From Sabulibacter ruber (GTDB lineage Bacteria > Bacteroidota > Bacteroidia > Cytophagales > Hymenobacteraceae), in the NCBI RefSeq assembly GCF_017355955.1, contig NZ_JAFFID010000003.1:62001-126000 (forward strand): a DNA stretch of 64,000 bases, written 5' to 3'. The translations under genes were made by a program, and so were the position numbers. Positions 1 through 9,805 of the stretch are shown one piece after another (the first letter of the stretch is position 1; every line of letters starts with the position of its first letter). The notes under the pieces are model-generated. The model saw only the letters and a list, made by a program, of their open reading frames with translations. It searched no databases and was not told where the DNA came from.

Positions 1-22
1 TTTCAAGAATACTTTACCCAAC

Positions 23-1300
23 ATGCAAAATAGCCTCTCTGCCCGCGACCAACAGGTGAACTGGCACCCGTACACCCAGATGCAGACCGCTCCGCCCCCC
101 ATTGGGGTAGTGCGAGGTGAAGGTGCCCTGCTGTTTACCGAGGACGGAAAAGAATACATTGACGCGGTTTCTTCCTGGTGGGTGAACATCCACGGGCACG
201 CGCATCCGCACATCGCGGAGCGGGTGAGCCAGCAGTTGCGCACCCTGGAGCACGTTATCTTCGCGGGGTTTACCCATGCCCCGGCAGTGGAACTCTCTGA
301 GCGGCTCCTGAAGCTTTTGCCGCAAAACCAAGCCAAAGTATTCTATACCGATAACGGTTCTACTGCGGTAGAGGTGGCCTTGAAAATGGCTTTGCAGTAC
401 TGGCACAATCAGGGCATCAGCAAGACTAAGATCATCGCGTTTGAAGGCAGCTACCACGGCGATACCTTCGGGGCGATGTCGGTGAGCGAGCGTTCGGTGT
501 TCACGCGGCCGTTTCAGCAGTATTTGTTTGACGTGGAATTCCTGCCGGTTCCGGTGCCGGGCAAAGAAGAGCAGACCATTGCCCACCTGGAAAACCTGCT
601 CGCGCGGGAAGACATTGCCGCCTTCATCTATGAGCCACTAGTGTTGGGCACAGCTGGAATGGTGATGTACTCGCCTGCCGTTCTTGACCGTTTGATGCAA
701 CTCTGCCGTGAAAAAGGCGTGCTCCTCATTGCCGATGAAGTCATGACCGGGTTCGGGCGCACGGGCAAACGCTTCGCCAATGATTACCTGACCCAGCAGC
801 CAGACATTATGTGTTTCTCCAAGGGCCTTACCGGCGGTACCATGGCTTTGGGCGTTACCACCTGCACGCAAGAAATTTACGCCTCTTTCCTGAGCGAAGA
901 CAAAACCAAAACCCTTTACCACGGCCATTCTTACACGGCAAATCCGGTTGCCTGCGCCGCCGGCCTGGCCAGCCTGGACCTGGTGGAGAGACCCGAGTTC
1001 CTGCAAGACCTGGAGAGAATCAGCCACGCGCACGCTGCTTTCGCGCAAAGCCTGATCGGGAAGCCCGGCATCAAGGAATGTCGCCAAACCGGTACTATTC
1101 TGGCCGTGGAGTTTGAAGTGGGGCAAACCTCCTATTTCCATTCCCTGCGTGATCAGTTGTATAATCTAGCACTGGAGAACGGAGTGCTGCTGCGGCCATT
1201 AGGGAACATTATCTATGTGCTGCCTCCTTATTGCATCACCCAGGCTCAGCTTCAGCAGGTGTACAGTGTCATAGAACAAATGCGAGAACTGGTTTCTTAG
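23..1300 (+). CDS. bioA: Adenosylmethionine-8-amino-7-oxononanoate aminotransferase
   Basis: 425-residue class III PLP aminotransferase that transfers an amino group from S-adenosylmethionine to KAPA to give DAPA, the antepenultimate step of biotin synthesis, in the cytosol. Visible marks are the SSWW substrate motif (about residues 50-53), the STAVEVALKMA cofactor-phosphate segment (about 113-123), the PLP-contacting Asp in IADEVMTGFGRTGK (Asp238) and the Schiff-base lysine in CFSKGLTGG (Lys267). Length matches the family. The ATG at 23 begins the conserved NWHPYTQM region without a spurious extension. A ketoacyl synthase follows 41 bases after the stop on the same strand, so this is probably the distal part of a biotin operon whose earlier genes lie outside the window. 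Confidence 0.95.
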   Translation: MQNSLSARDQQVNWHPYTQMQTAPPPIGVVRGEGALLFTEDGKEYIDAVSSWWVNIHGHAHPHIAERVSQQLRTLEHVIFAGFTHAPAVELSERLLKLLPQNQAKVFYTDNGSTAVEVALKMALQYWHNQGISKTKIIAFEGSYHGDTFGAMSVSERSVFTRPFQQYLFDVEFLPVPVPGKEEQTIAHLENLLAREDIAAFIYEPLVLGTAGMVMYSPAVLDRLMQLCREKGVLLIADEVMTGFGRTGKRFANDYLTQQPDIMCFSKGLTGGTMALGVTTCTQEIYASFLSEDKTKTLYHGHSYTANPVACAAGLASLDLVERPEFLQDLERISHAHAAFAQSLIGKPGIKECRQTGTILAVEFEVGQTSYFHSLRDQLYNLALENGVLLRPLGNIIYVLPPYCITQAQLQQVYSVIEQMRELVS

Positions 1301-1301
1301 G

Positions 1302-1341
1302 CCATTTTCAGCTTCTTTTCAGGAAAACAACCCAAAAACAG
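1302..1341. repeat. Dispersed 40-bp inverted repeat, copy 1
   Basis: Fills the gap between the bioA stop and the ketoacyl synthase start and ends flush with that ATG. It has the family layout TTTT, TTTT, AAAA, AAAA, with the central TTTTC-AG-GAAAA palindrome. Confidence 0.55.
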
Positions 1342-2553
1342 ATGAGTACAGCGCGGGAACAGGAATGGATTGTGGTGAGAGGAATAGGCTCTGTCTCAGG
1401 GTTGGGCGGGACCACGGAGGAAATCATGGCCTCTTACACCAGCGGGAAAACGGCTTTCATCTCGCTTCCCCACTTAGGGACAGATTTACCGGTAGCCCCC
1501 CTCTCCTTTTCCGCCGAGGCTCAGTTAAAGGCCCTCTTGCAGGAGAATGCCACTTACGCCACCCTGGACCGTTCCGTCCAATTAGCGATTCTGGCTTCGC
1601 GTCAGGCAGTGGCGCAGGCAGGCTGGCAGATGGAGGACGAAATACCCGTGGGAGTGAACATAGGTTCTTCGCGCGGAGCTACGGGTCTTTTTGAGCATCA
1701 TTTTTCAGAATTCCTGCAAAACCCGGAACAGCGCCTTTCGCCGGGTGTCTCGCCTAGTACCACCTTGGGCAACGTGGCCAGTTGGGTAGCCAATGATGTG
1801 CAGGCCCGTGGTCCGATGATCAGCCATTCCGTGACCTGTAGTACGGCTTTGCAGGCCTTCGCCAATGGGTTGGCGTGGCTCAGATCTGGCATGGCGAAAC
1901 GCTTTCTGGTGGGCGGTTCCGAGGCTCCTCTTACTCCTTTCACCTTGGCGCAGATGAAATCTATTGGTATCTACTCCAAATATGCCGCCCAAGACCTTCC
2001 CTGCCGACCATTAAATAAGGAAAGCAACACGTTTGTATTAGGCGAAGGCGCTGCCGTTTTTGCCCTGGAAATCATGAATCGGGCGGAAATGGAACAGGCA
2101 GGGTTGACCGAGGTGATGGTTGTGGAAGCCGTAGGCATGGGCTATGAACGCAGCCCTTCCAAGACAGGCATTACAAGCGAAGGGCATCATTTCCAACTAG
2201 CCATGCGCGATGCGCTTCGGCAAGCCAAACTCACCCCCTCCGAAATGGACGCAATTGTGCTGCACGCCCCGGGCACCAAAGCCGGTGATGCGGCTGAATT
2301 ATATGCTATTGAACAGATTTTTGGCACGAAGCGGCCTGCTTTCTGCACCAATAAACAGCAGATTGGGCACACCTTAGGTGCTTCAGGAGCTTTGTCGGCA
2401 GACCTGGCTGTCCGGCTTTTGCAGGGCTTACGACCTGGTTATCTAAATTGCATTTCAGGCACTTTTCTAAGGCCTTTGTCTAAACTGCTCATAAATGCTG
2501 CAGGCTTTGGAGGTAATGCAGCAAGCTTGATTCTAAGCAAAATAATCATATAA
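1342..2553 (+). CDS. Beta-ketoacyl-ACP synthase family protein beside bioA
   Basis: 403-residue thiolase-fold condensing enzyme of the KAS I/II type. The Cys-His-His triad is intact: Cys166 in SVTCSTALQ, His308 in VLHAPGTKAGD and His343 in QIGHTLGASG. These enzymes perform decarboxylative Claisen condensation of malonyl-ACP with an acyl primer in the cytosol. The start used is the ATG at 1342; the frame is open further upstream, but there it overlaps bioA and encodes nothing conserved. Tight linkage to bioA suggests a role in supplying the pimeloyl chain for biotin rather than bulk fatty acid synthesis. That is inference from context, because sequence alone does not fix chain-length preference. 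It differs from BioZ, a KAS III-like enzyme with a Cys-His-Asn triad. Confidence 0.85.
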   Translation: MSTAREQEWIVVRGIGSVSGLGGTTEEIMASYTSGKTAFISLPHLGTDLPVAPLSFSAEAQLKALLQENATYATLDRSVQLAILASRQAVAQAGWQMEDEIPVGVNIGSSRGATGLFEHHFSEFLQNPEQRLSPGVSPSTTLGNVASWVANDVQARGPMISHSVTCSTALQAFANGLAWLRSGMAKRFLVGGSEAPLTPFTLAQMKSIGIYSKYAAQDLPCRPLNKESNTFVLGEGAAVFALEIMNRAEMEQAGLTEVMVVEAVGMGYERSPSKTGITSEGHHFQLAMRDALRQAKLTPSEMDAIVLHAPGTKAGDAAELYAIEQIFGTKRPAFCTNKQQIGHTLGASGALSADLAVRLLQGLRPGYLNCISGTFLRPLSKLLINAAGFGGNAASLILSKIII

Positions 2554-2889
2554 TAAACTATATATAATAATATATAAACTTATCTGTTTACAGGGCCAAA
2601 AAACTCATTCATCCGCTTAAACACCCGTTTTATCGAAAAAACAACAACCTAGCTCCGTATTTACCGTTTCTTGATTTAAGTCAATTTTCAGCTCAAATCA
2701 TTAAACTGTAGGTACATGGTCTTGGTTCGTAAGCCTATTTTTTTGCACATACTCAATTTGTTGGCCGGATATACATAAGCTGAATTATATTTTCCAAAGG
2801 TACATTCATCGAATAAAATCCCCGGTCTATCCCTGTTAGATAGCTTTGCACTGTCATTTAGACGTATTCTATCACCTCATTTTGTAGAG
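2554..2889. other. Intergenic region upstream of the giant secreted protein
   Basis: AT-rich 336-base spacer. No gene is seen. A TATATAATAATATATAA stretch follows the ketoacyl synthase stop, and a candidate promoter element lies near the 3' end. Confidence 0.6.
2841..2848 (+). promoter_or_regulatory. Candidate -7 element TAGCTTTG
   Basis: Exact match to the Bacteroidota -7 consensus TAnnTTTG, 41 bases before the ATG of the 2266-residue protein. No TTG is present at the expected -33 distance, so support is partial. Confidence 0.4.
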
Positions 2890-5800
2890 ATGCAAAAAAC
2901 CTTTACCTATCCCCCTAAACATATTTTTAGGATTTTTTTAAACTCTGTCTTATTCTTCCTCTTTGTACTGGTGTTTCAGGCTAACGCCCAGACACCAGGG
3001 TTTATCTTTCAGAAATCATTAAGCCCTGGCCCCACGGTGCTGGACCCTAATGGCGATGGGTATGTATCAAAATTCAGAACCGGATTTGTTGGCACCAATG
3101 ACATGGGTACCAACAGTGAGATCACATACCGGTTTCTGCCCCAAATGCCTTCTCCGTCGGGTCCTGAGCCCTTGAATGACTTGGTGACCGGGTCAAACGG
3201 GGGCCATACAGATTTAGCCAATGTTCCCTTGGGTATGTATTACAATGGGAACCAGTTGTTGTTCAGGGCAAGATTGGGGGGGAACTCCACAGCCTCCAAA
3301 GGATATAGCTTCTTGCTGGATACTGATGGGGTCTTCAATAAACAGAAACTGGCGGATGGTACGCTGGTAGATTATACCACACCATCTAAAGTAACCAACT
3401 TAGGGTTTGAGTACGAAGTAGTTCTAGCCCTTAACTTTGATGTAATTGTATATCGCCACAAAGGAAGCGGGGATACCGGTGACCCTATGTCAAGCAACGT
3501 CATTTGGCGGGGTAGTGCAAATGGTGGTTACAACAAATATTTTCAGAAATCTATGGCTGCCACCACTGCCGGTGGCGATGCCGATTACTTCTTTGACTTC
3601 TACGTTCCACTTTCTGCCTTCAGCGCAGACGGTAGTGTAGGTATTTCGCCTACCACTCCTATGCGGATTAGTGGCTCTACCGTTACCAGTGCGCAAACTG
3701 GATTGGAAGGAACTATATCAGATATCGGCGGCGTGGATGATAAAAAATATGGAAACGACAAAATCAGAATCTGGAAAGAGCTGATTCCCGCCTTTCCTCC
3801 AACCTCCCCTCAGGATATACAGAACGGTGATTTCTGCCAATCAGCCGCTCCTGCAGCCCCTGTTATTTCAACCGCTGGGGGCCTCAGAACTACAACAACT
3901 GTTATTACGGGTACGTCCACTGAAAATGGTGGTACCATTAGAATTTACAGAAATGGGGTGGAAATCATTGCCACAAGTCCAGTTACAGTTTCTGGTGGTA
4001 ATTGGTCCTTTCCATTGCCTTCAGGTACCACACTGGCCTTGAATGATAAAATTACTGCCAAAGTAACCAGGCCGGCAGCGTCTCCATGTCCTGAACTAAC
4101 ATCGGTTTCATCTGCCACTGCTACAGTGGGTACGGTTCAATATGGAACTTGTACGGCTGTGGCACCTATCATTATAAGTGTTAGTGGAAAAGATATTTTA
4201 GAAGGTACCACTATTTACCCAGGCGCTGAAATCAGGATTTACAAAGACGGTATTTATTATGCTAGCGTGACTTCAAACACTACGCCAACAACAGTGGGAG
4301 GAAACATTTATAGCTGGACTTATAACAATAATACATATCCAAGAGATTTTGGGTACCCAAGGGACGCAAATGGTGAAGGTGCCTCTAGAGATTATGCCGC
4401 TGTTAATGCAACTGTAACACCAGTGAATGGATGTCAGTCAAAGAGGTCAAACACACATTACATGAACTCTACGGCTGTAGATTCATCTACGCCTAACACT
4501 AGTACGGAACCTCAGTCAACCCTTACGCCTACCGTATCAACAACTTGTATTCCTGTTGGTTCTCGCTACATAAATGGATTGGCTGAACCCGGCGCTCTGA
4601 TATTCATGTATATAAACGGTGTGCCATTAAATGCTAACGTAGATGGAGGTCTGGGTACAATTAACAATGTAACTACAGGTGGGAGGACTCCAATCACTTA
4701 CACAGCCCATGTTGCAACTGCTATGGGTCCCATTACGAATAGTGCATCCAACACAAACACAGGATCCTGGACAGTAGATATTTCTACTTACAACTTACAA
4801 GCAGGTGATAAAATCTCTTTTAGAGCTGCAGTTGCCAACAATACAGTAGGTAGCGGTAACAAGGTAATGTACCCTAGTAATTATGAAGGGCTTTCTGCTG
4901 CTACCACAGAATTGGAAGTAGGCGTTTGTATTACTGCCACCCCAGTTATTAATACTACATCTCCTTGCCCTACTACCACTACCATTTCAGGTACATCTCC
5001 TGAGAACGGATCATTTGTGACCGTATACCGGAGGGTTGGTTCAGCAGTTGACCGGACAGTGGATACCCGAATTACAAATCCGGTAGAAGTTGTGAATGGA
5101 GGCTGGACAGCCAATATCCTTACCGGGTTCACTCCTGCACCAGGAAGCATTTTATATGCTGTAGCCACTGCTCCAAACAAAACAGAAAGCGGAATTTCAA
5201 ACCTGGCCACCGTTACAATACCGAATACTGCGGCAAGTTATGGCTTAGTGCTAAACCCAATTAAAGAAAGAGCTACCACCATCACGGGTACTTCCACTAT
5301 CAATGGTACGGGTACCGTTTATGTCTACATTGATGGAACCAGGATTGCCGGTACAGCTACGGTATCTTCCAACGGATCCACCGCTGCCCAATGGAGTATC
5401 TCCATCACTTCAGCGAACCAATTGAACCTTGCGGCAGGTGTTCAGGTGACTGCTTCTATTCTGCCAAGCACTCCAACAGGAACCTGTGAAAGTCAGCAGA
5501 CCGCTCCTCAGATTGTTTCCTGTTATGCTCCTTCTTCCAGCCCCGTTATCTCTACCACATCTCAAACCATTTGCCGTGGCAATGTGGCTACTGTGACTAT
5601 TAGCGGAGTAGAAAATGGAGTTGCTTACCAGCTATTTAATGGAGAAACGGCAACTGGCCCATCTGCTGTTGGAGATACCACTTCAGCAAATACCACTTTG
5701 ATTTTGACTTCCGGCGCCCTTACCTCAACAACCGCTTTGAAAGTGAGAGCCTACCGTATTGGAAGCACCGCTTGTACCGTCACTTTGAATGGCTCCGCTG

Positions 5801-8800
5801 TGGTGACCGTGAATCCAGGCCCGACTGCTTTTAACGTGACGCCTACCAACTTGTCCATCTGTAACGGAGGAACCGCTACTGTGTCGCTTTCTGGTTCTGA
5901 GGCAGGTGTAAGCTACCGTATCCAGGTGTACGATGCCAACACTGACACCTATGTGAACAGTGGAAACGCCGTTGCGGGAACAGGAAGCGCCATCACCTTG
6001 ACAACTGCGGCCTTAAGTACCACCGGAACTTTCAAAGTAGTGGCTACCTCCAGCTCCTGTACAGTTGATATGGGGAATACTTTCACGGTTTTCGTGCCTT
6101 CTAATACATTGACGCTCTCACCTGCCACCCGGTCTATCTGTAGCGGCTCCACTGCATCAGTAACCATCAGGTCTTCTCAAACAGGAGTTACCTACCAGCT
6201 TTTCAATGGCACTACTGCCTCGGGGAGCGCCGTGGCGGGTAACGGAGGTGACATCACCCTTACCTCAGCAGCTCTGACCACAGCAGGCACTACCACTTTC
6301 AGAGTGGTAGCCACCACTTCAAACCCTGCTTGTAGCGTTGATCTGTCCCAAACTTTCGCGGTAACGGTTACTTCTGCCCTAACCACCCCAACTATTGCCT
6401 TAACCTCCAGCAACCCTGTCTGCGATGGCGGTACCGCTTCCATTCGCGTGACCAACTCGCTATTGGGTGTTACCTACCAGATCTACAACGGAAATTACAC
6501 CAGCGGTTCTTCTGCAGTGGGCACAGGCGGCGACATAGTGCTTACTTCTGCCGGCTTAACGGCCAGCACCACATTGACCGTAAGAGCAAGTAATTCTTGT
6601 GGCAACTCCCTTACAAGTGCTGGTGTTGCTGTTACCGTTAATACAATCCAGGCTTATACCATTTCACCCACCAGCACCACTATCTGCTCCAGCGGCACGG
6701 TAACCCTAACGTTAGCCAACTCCTCACCAAACACCACTTACACCCTGAAATACTATGATCGAGTGACAAGAACCTTTGTAGATTTCAACCCGGTTGTTTC
6801 AAGGGTAAATGGCTCTGGGGCTTCTGGTGCTTTAACGTTTCCCACTCCTACTTTGTCAGCTAATGCAACATTGAAAATAGTAGCCACTTCAGGGGGCTGC
6901 AGCAAAGACATGCTGAACACCGTAGATGTGGTGGTTTCTTCCACTGCAGTGACATTCTCTACATCAACCCAAACAATTTGTTCCGGATCTGCCGCTACTG
7001 TTTCCATTTTGAATTCTCAATATGGCGCCGTATACCAACTGCAAACCGTCACCGGAACAGGACCTACGTATACCAACACGGGAACGTCAGTCATTGGTAC
7101 AGGTGGTGATATTACCTTAACTTCCGCTGTATTCAATGCGAATGGTACCAACACCTTGCGTGTACTGGTGACACCAAGTAATTGCCCTGCCTTTGGCTCC
7201 TCTACCTTTCCAGTTACTGTTGCTTCGCCAACTGCACAAACGGTAACCAGGGATACACCCGCTTCCATCTGTTCAGGTAGTACAACTACCCTTTCCTTAG
7301 CAACTTCAGAGCTTGGAGTGACCTATCAGATCTATGCGAACAATGAGGCGATAGGCTTACCGGTACAAGGTACCGGCGGAAAGATCTCATTGACTACCTC
7401 TCCGCTAACGGCCAGTACCACCCTGAAGGTAGTAGCTAGCAAATCTGGATGCGGTAATGTAGATATGACTAACACGTACCTGATAACTGTAGGGACTCCA
7501 AGTACGGTCTATACCGTTTCTCCTGCCTCCAACAGCATCTGTGCTAACGGAACCGCTCAGGTTACCTTATCAGGTTCTCAAAGCGGTGTGTACTACCAAC
7601 TATACAATGGTAATACTGCCACGGGAGCACAGGTTTTAGGTAACGGCAATGCCATCACCTTAATGTCTGGTGTTTTAACTTCAAATGCTACCCTAACGGT
7701 AGTGGCACTTTCTTCCAGTGCCTGCGGCAACGTGACCATGGACGGATTTTCTGCTGTAACTGTGGCTCCTCAACCCCTAAAGCCAACCCTAACCGCAAAC
7801 GCCTCTTCTATATGCAGCGGCGGAAGTGTTACCTTCACGGTAGGGAACTTGGTGAACGGGGTCACTTACCAGCTATACAAGGATGGGGTTGCTCAAGGAA
7901 GCCCCCTTACTTACAATGGATTTAACACCATTTCTTTCACTGCTACTGGCTTAACTGCAAGTGCTACCTTTACCATTAGAGCTTCTAGTGGAACCTGTAC
8001 AGCAGTTAATTCTGATGCTTCAACTGTCACCGTCTCACCTACCCCATTGTCGGCTACCATCAGTACTACCGTGGCAGCTATCTGTGGCAGCGGTAACGCA
8101 ACAATCTCGGCTACCGGCAATCTGGTAAATAATGTTTCTTACCGACTTTTCAGAAACGGAGTAGCAGAAGGAAACCCCATTACCTATAATGGAAGCAACT
8201 CTGTTTCTTTTGAAGTATCTGTAAGTGCAACAGCTAAATTCACCATTGTGGCATCCAGTGCCTCCTGCCCTTCTGCCACTTCCAATGAAGTTACCGTAAC
8301 GGTAAATCCGGCGCCAACGGCCCCGGCTATAACAACAAGCAACTCTGGAATTTGTGGCAGTACTCCGGTTACCATTAGCGTTACTTCGCCTGTAAATGGA
8401 TACAGCTACCAATTGTTTTTTAATGGAAATCCTAGTGGTTCACCCGTTGTAGCAATTGGGCAGGTTACTTTCACGGCATCAGTGGCTGGAACGTACAGAG
8501 TGCGCGCTACTTCCAACAGCTGTGAGAGCCCCTTATCTAATGAAGTATCTATTACTTCAACACCTGAATTCACGGCAAATGCTGGTCCAGATAAAGTTTT
8601 TTGTTCAACCAATGTCCAGGGAAGCAAAACAGTATCCCTTGAAGCAACCACAGCGCCAACCGGAACGACGGGAAATTGGACTGTAGTCTCTCAACCAACC
8701 GGTTCAGGAACCCCTGTGTTTGCGGATGCCTCAAACCCTACTACCACTGTGTCCGGTTTGAATTCCGGAGATTACATTTTCAGATGGACGGTATCTTCTA

Positions 8801-9690
8801 CATCGTGTGGTTCAAAATCGGATGAGGTAACCATCACCATGGAATGTGAAGCGGTGATTGTTTCTTCTATGGAACCTAAACCAGTAACTGATTACCAAGA
8901 CGGAGAAGTACTTTTCACCTTCGGGGACAATGATGCTCCAATAACTAGTTATTCGATTGTAGGTGATTATTCCATCCCGGGAGTATCTTATAAGCTGGAA
9001 GGTGGCCAGTTGAAGATGTATGTCAGCAATCGTAGTCTTTTGAAATCAGAGGTATATTCTCCAACTATCAATACTACAGATGCCAACGGGGGTAGTTCAA
9101 CGCTTACACCAAACGTGATCATCGGCACCCCGCTACCCGTAACATTGACTTCTTTCAGGGCTACAGCCACTAACAATGGTGTTCAACTGAATTGGACCAC
9201 CGCCTCAGAAAAAGACAATGACTACTTCCAGGTAGAGCGCAGCCTTAACGGAAAGACCTTCGCCAGCATCGGCCGAGTACAAGGAAACGGAAATAGCAAC
9301 GTGATGAAAAACTACACCTTCACGGATGCTTCTGCCCCGGCAGGTGCCGTGTACTACCGCCTGAAACAGGTTGATTATGATGGGAAGTTTGAGTACAGCA
9401 AAACCATTTCGGTGAATGCTACCGCCAGCAAAGCCGCAGCTCAGGTGGCAGTAGTTCCAAACCCGTTCACGCAGAACCTGTCCTTCTCTATCAACAGCTC
9501 AGAAACCAGAAAAGTACAGGTAGTGCTGCTGGATCTGAACCAAAAACTGATTTACAGGGAAGAGGTGGAAGTTTCAGCAGGCAAGGTAACCCTCACCAAG
9601 GATCTGTCTAAGATTGCCAATGGGGTGTACCTCCTGAAAGTGACCGGATCTTCATTGTCTGAGGTGATCAGAGTGGTGAAGAAAGATTGA
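2890..9690 (+). CDS. Giant secreted Ig-like repeat protein with type A T9SS sorting domain
   Basis: 2266 residues. A Sec signal peptide (hydrophobic core about 15-32, cleavage near QANA-QT) precedes a roughly 280-residue N-terminal domain containing LDPNGDGYVSKF and a dozen glycines. Next come three or four modules of the GTSTENGGTIRIYRNG type, then eleven tandem modules of about 90-98 residues, each starting [ST]IC and carrying a YQLxNG core (5563-8560). A PKD-like domain (NAGPDKVFC...), an FN3-like segment (VQLNWTTASEKDNDYFQVERS) and a C-terminal type A sorting domain follow (VVPNPFTQNL to the terminal KVTGSSLSEVIRVVKKD). Proteins with this signal cross the outer membrane by the type IX system and are usually anchored to the surface or released. 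Adhesin or matrix function is inference; no catalytic domain was recognised. It is flanked by a candidate promoter and a clear terminator. Confidence 0.85.
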   Translation: MQKTFTYPPKHIFRIFLNSVLFFLFVLVFQANAQTPGFIFQKSLSPGPTVLDPNGDGYVSKFRTGFVGTNDMGTNSEITYRFLPQMPSPSGPEPLNDLVTGSNGGHTDLANVPLGMYYNGNQLLFRARLGGNSTASKGYSFLLDTDGVFNKQKLADGTLVDYTTPSKVTNLGFEYEVVLALNFDVIVYRHKGSGDTGDPMSSNVIWRGSANGGYNKYFQKSMAATTAGGDADYFFDFYVPLSAFSADGSVGISPTTPMRISGSTVTSAQTGLEGTISDIGGVDDKKYGNDKIRIWKELIPAFPPTSPQDIQNGDFCQSAAPAAPVISTAGGLRTTTTVITGTSTENGGTIRIYRNGVEIIATSPVTVSGGNWSFPLPSGTTLALNDKITAKVTRPAASPCPELTSVSSATATVGTVQYGTCTAVAPIIISVSGKDILEGTTIYPGAEIRIYKDGIYYASVTSNTTPTTVGGNIYSWTYNNNTYPRDFGYPRDANGEGASRDYAAVNATVTPVNGCQSKRSNTHYMNSTAVDSSTPNTSTEPQSTLTPTVSTTCIPVGSRYINGLAEPGALIFMYINGVPLNANVDGGLGTINNVTTGGRTPITYTAHVATAMGPITNSASNTNTGSWTVDISTYNLQAGDKISFRAAVANNTVGSGNKVMYPSNYEGLSAATTELEVGVCITATPVINTTSPCPTTTTISGTSPENGSFVTVYRRVGSAVDRTVDTRITNPVEVVNGGWTANILTGFTPAPGSILYAVATAPNKTESGISNLATVTIPNTAASYGLVLNPIKERATTITGTSTINGTGTVYVYIDGTRIAGTATVSSNGSTAAQWSISITSANQLNLAAGVQVTASILPSTPTGTCESQQTAPQIVSCYAPSSSPVISTTSQTICRGNVATVTISGVENGVAYQLFNGETATGPSAVGDTTSANTTLILTSGALTSTTALKVRAYRIGSTACTVTLNGSAVVTVNPGPTAFNVTPTNLSICNGGTATVSLSGSEAGVSYRIQVYDANTDTYVNSGNAVAGTGSAITLTTAALSTTGTFKVVATSSSCTVDMGNTFTVFVPSNTLTLSPATRSICSGSTASVTIRSSQTGVTYQLFNGTTASGSAVAGNGGDITLTSAALTTAGTTTFRVVATTSNPACSVDLSQTFAVTVTSALTTPTIALTSSNPVCDGGTASIRVTNSLLGVTYQIYNGNYTSGSSAVGTGGDIVLTSAGLTASTTLTVRASNSCGNSLTSAGVAVTVNTIQAYTISPTSTTICSSGTVTLTLANSSPNTTYTLKYYDRVTRTFVDFNPVVSRVNGSGASGALTFPTPTLSANATLKIVATSGGCSKDMLNTVDVVVSSTAVTFSTSTQTICSGSAATVSILNSQYGAVYQLQTVTGTGPTYTNTGTSVIGTGGDITLTSAVFNANGTNTLRVLVTPSNCPAFGSSTFPVTVASPTAQTVTRDTPASICSGSTTTLSLATSELGVTYQIYANNEAIGLPVQGTGGKISLTTSPLTASTTLKVVASKSGCGNVDMTNTYLITVGTPSTVYTVSPASNSICANGTAQVTLSGSQSGVYYQLYNGNTATGAQVLGNGNAITLMSGVLTSNATLTVVALSSSACGNVTMDGFSAVTVAPQPLKPTLTANASSICSGGSVTFTVGNLVNGVTYQLYKDGVAQGSPLTYNGFNTISFTATGLTASATFTIRASSGTCTAVNSDASTVTVSPTPLSATISTTVAAICGSGNATISATGNLVNNVSYRLFRNGVAEGNPITYNGSNSVSFEVSVSATAKFTIVASSASCPSATSNEVTVTVNPAPTAPAITTSNSGICGSTPVTISVTSPVNGYSYQLFFNGNPSGSPVVAIGQVTFTASVAGTYRVRATSNSCESPLSNEVSITSTPEFTANAGPDKVFCSTNVQGSKTVSLEATTAPTGTTGNWTVVSQPTGSGTPVFADASNPTTTVSGLNSGDYIFRWTVSSTSCGSKSDEVTITMECEAVIVSSMEPKPVTDYQDGEVLFTFGDNDAPITSYSIVGDYSIPGVSYKLEGGQLKMYVSNRSLLKSEVYSPTINTTDANGGSSTLTPNVIIGTPLPVTLTSFRATATNNGVQLNWTTASEKDNDYFQVERSLNGKTFASIGRVQGNGNSNVMKNYTFTDASAPAGAVYYRLKQVDYDGKFEYSKTISVNATASKAAAQVAVVPNPFTQNLSFSINSSETRKVQVVLLDLNQKLIYREEVEVSAGKVTLTKDLSKIANGVYLLKVTGSSLSEVIRVVKKD
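5563..8560 (+). repeat. Eleven tandem coding modules of about 264-294 bp
   Basis: Module starts, taken near the [ST]IC codons, lie at about 5563, 5851, 6130, 6412, 6676, 6970, 7261, 7531, 7804, 8074 and 8344. The modules are divergent at DNA level and conserved in pattern: an early Cys, a TVxLSGSxxGVxYQLYNG core, an ITLTSxxLTxxxTxxV stretch and, in most, a second Cys near the end. Confidence 0.8.
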
Positions 9691-9711
9691 TTTAGATAAA
9701 CCTTGGGTAAG

Positions 9712-9758
9712 ACCCCACCCCTGCTCATGAAAAAATGCAGAGGGTGGGGTTTTCTTTT
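9712..9758 (+). terminator. Rho-independent terminator after the giant protein gene
   Basis: Arms ACCCCACCC (9712-9720) and GGGTGGGGT (9742-9750) pair perfectly, extended by CTGC/GCAG inside, and are followed by TTTCTTTT. Confidence 0.85.
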
Positions 9759-9805
9759 AGTAATCGCTTATGATTTAGTAAATTCGCAGGTTTTATTTAA
9801 GATCT

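Noticed and set aside
5563..8560. Long periodic region as possible mobile or CRISPR-like array
   Set aside because: Periodicity (264-294 bp) reflects protein modules in one uninterrupted reading frame.
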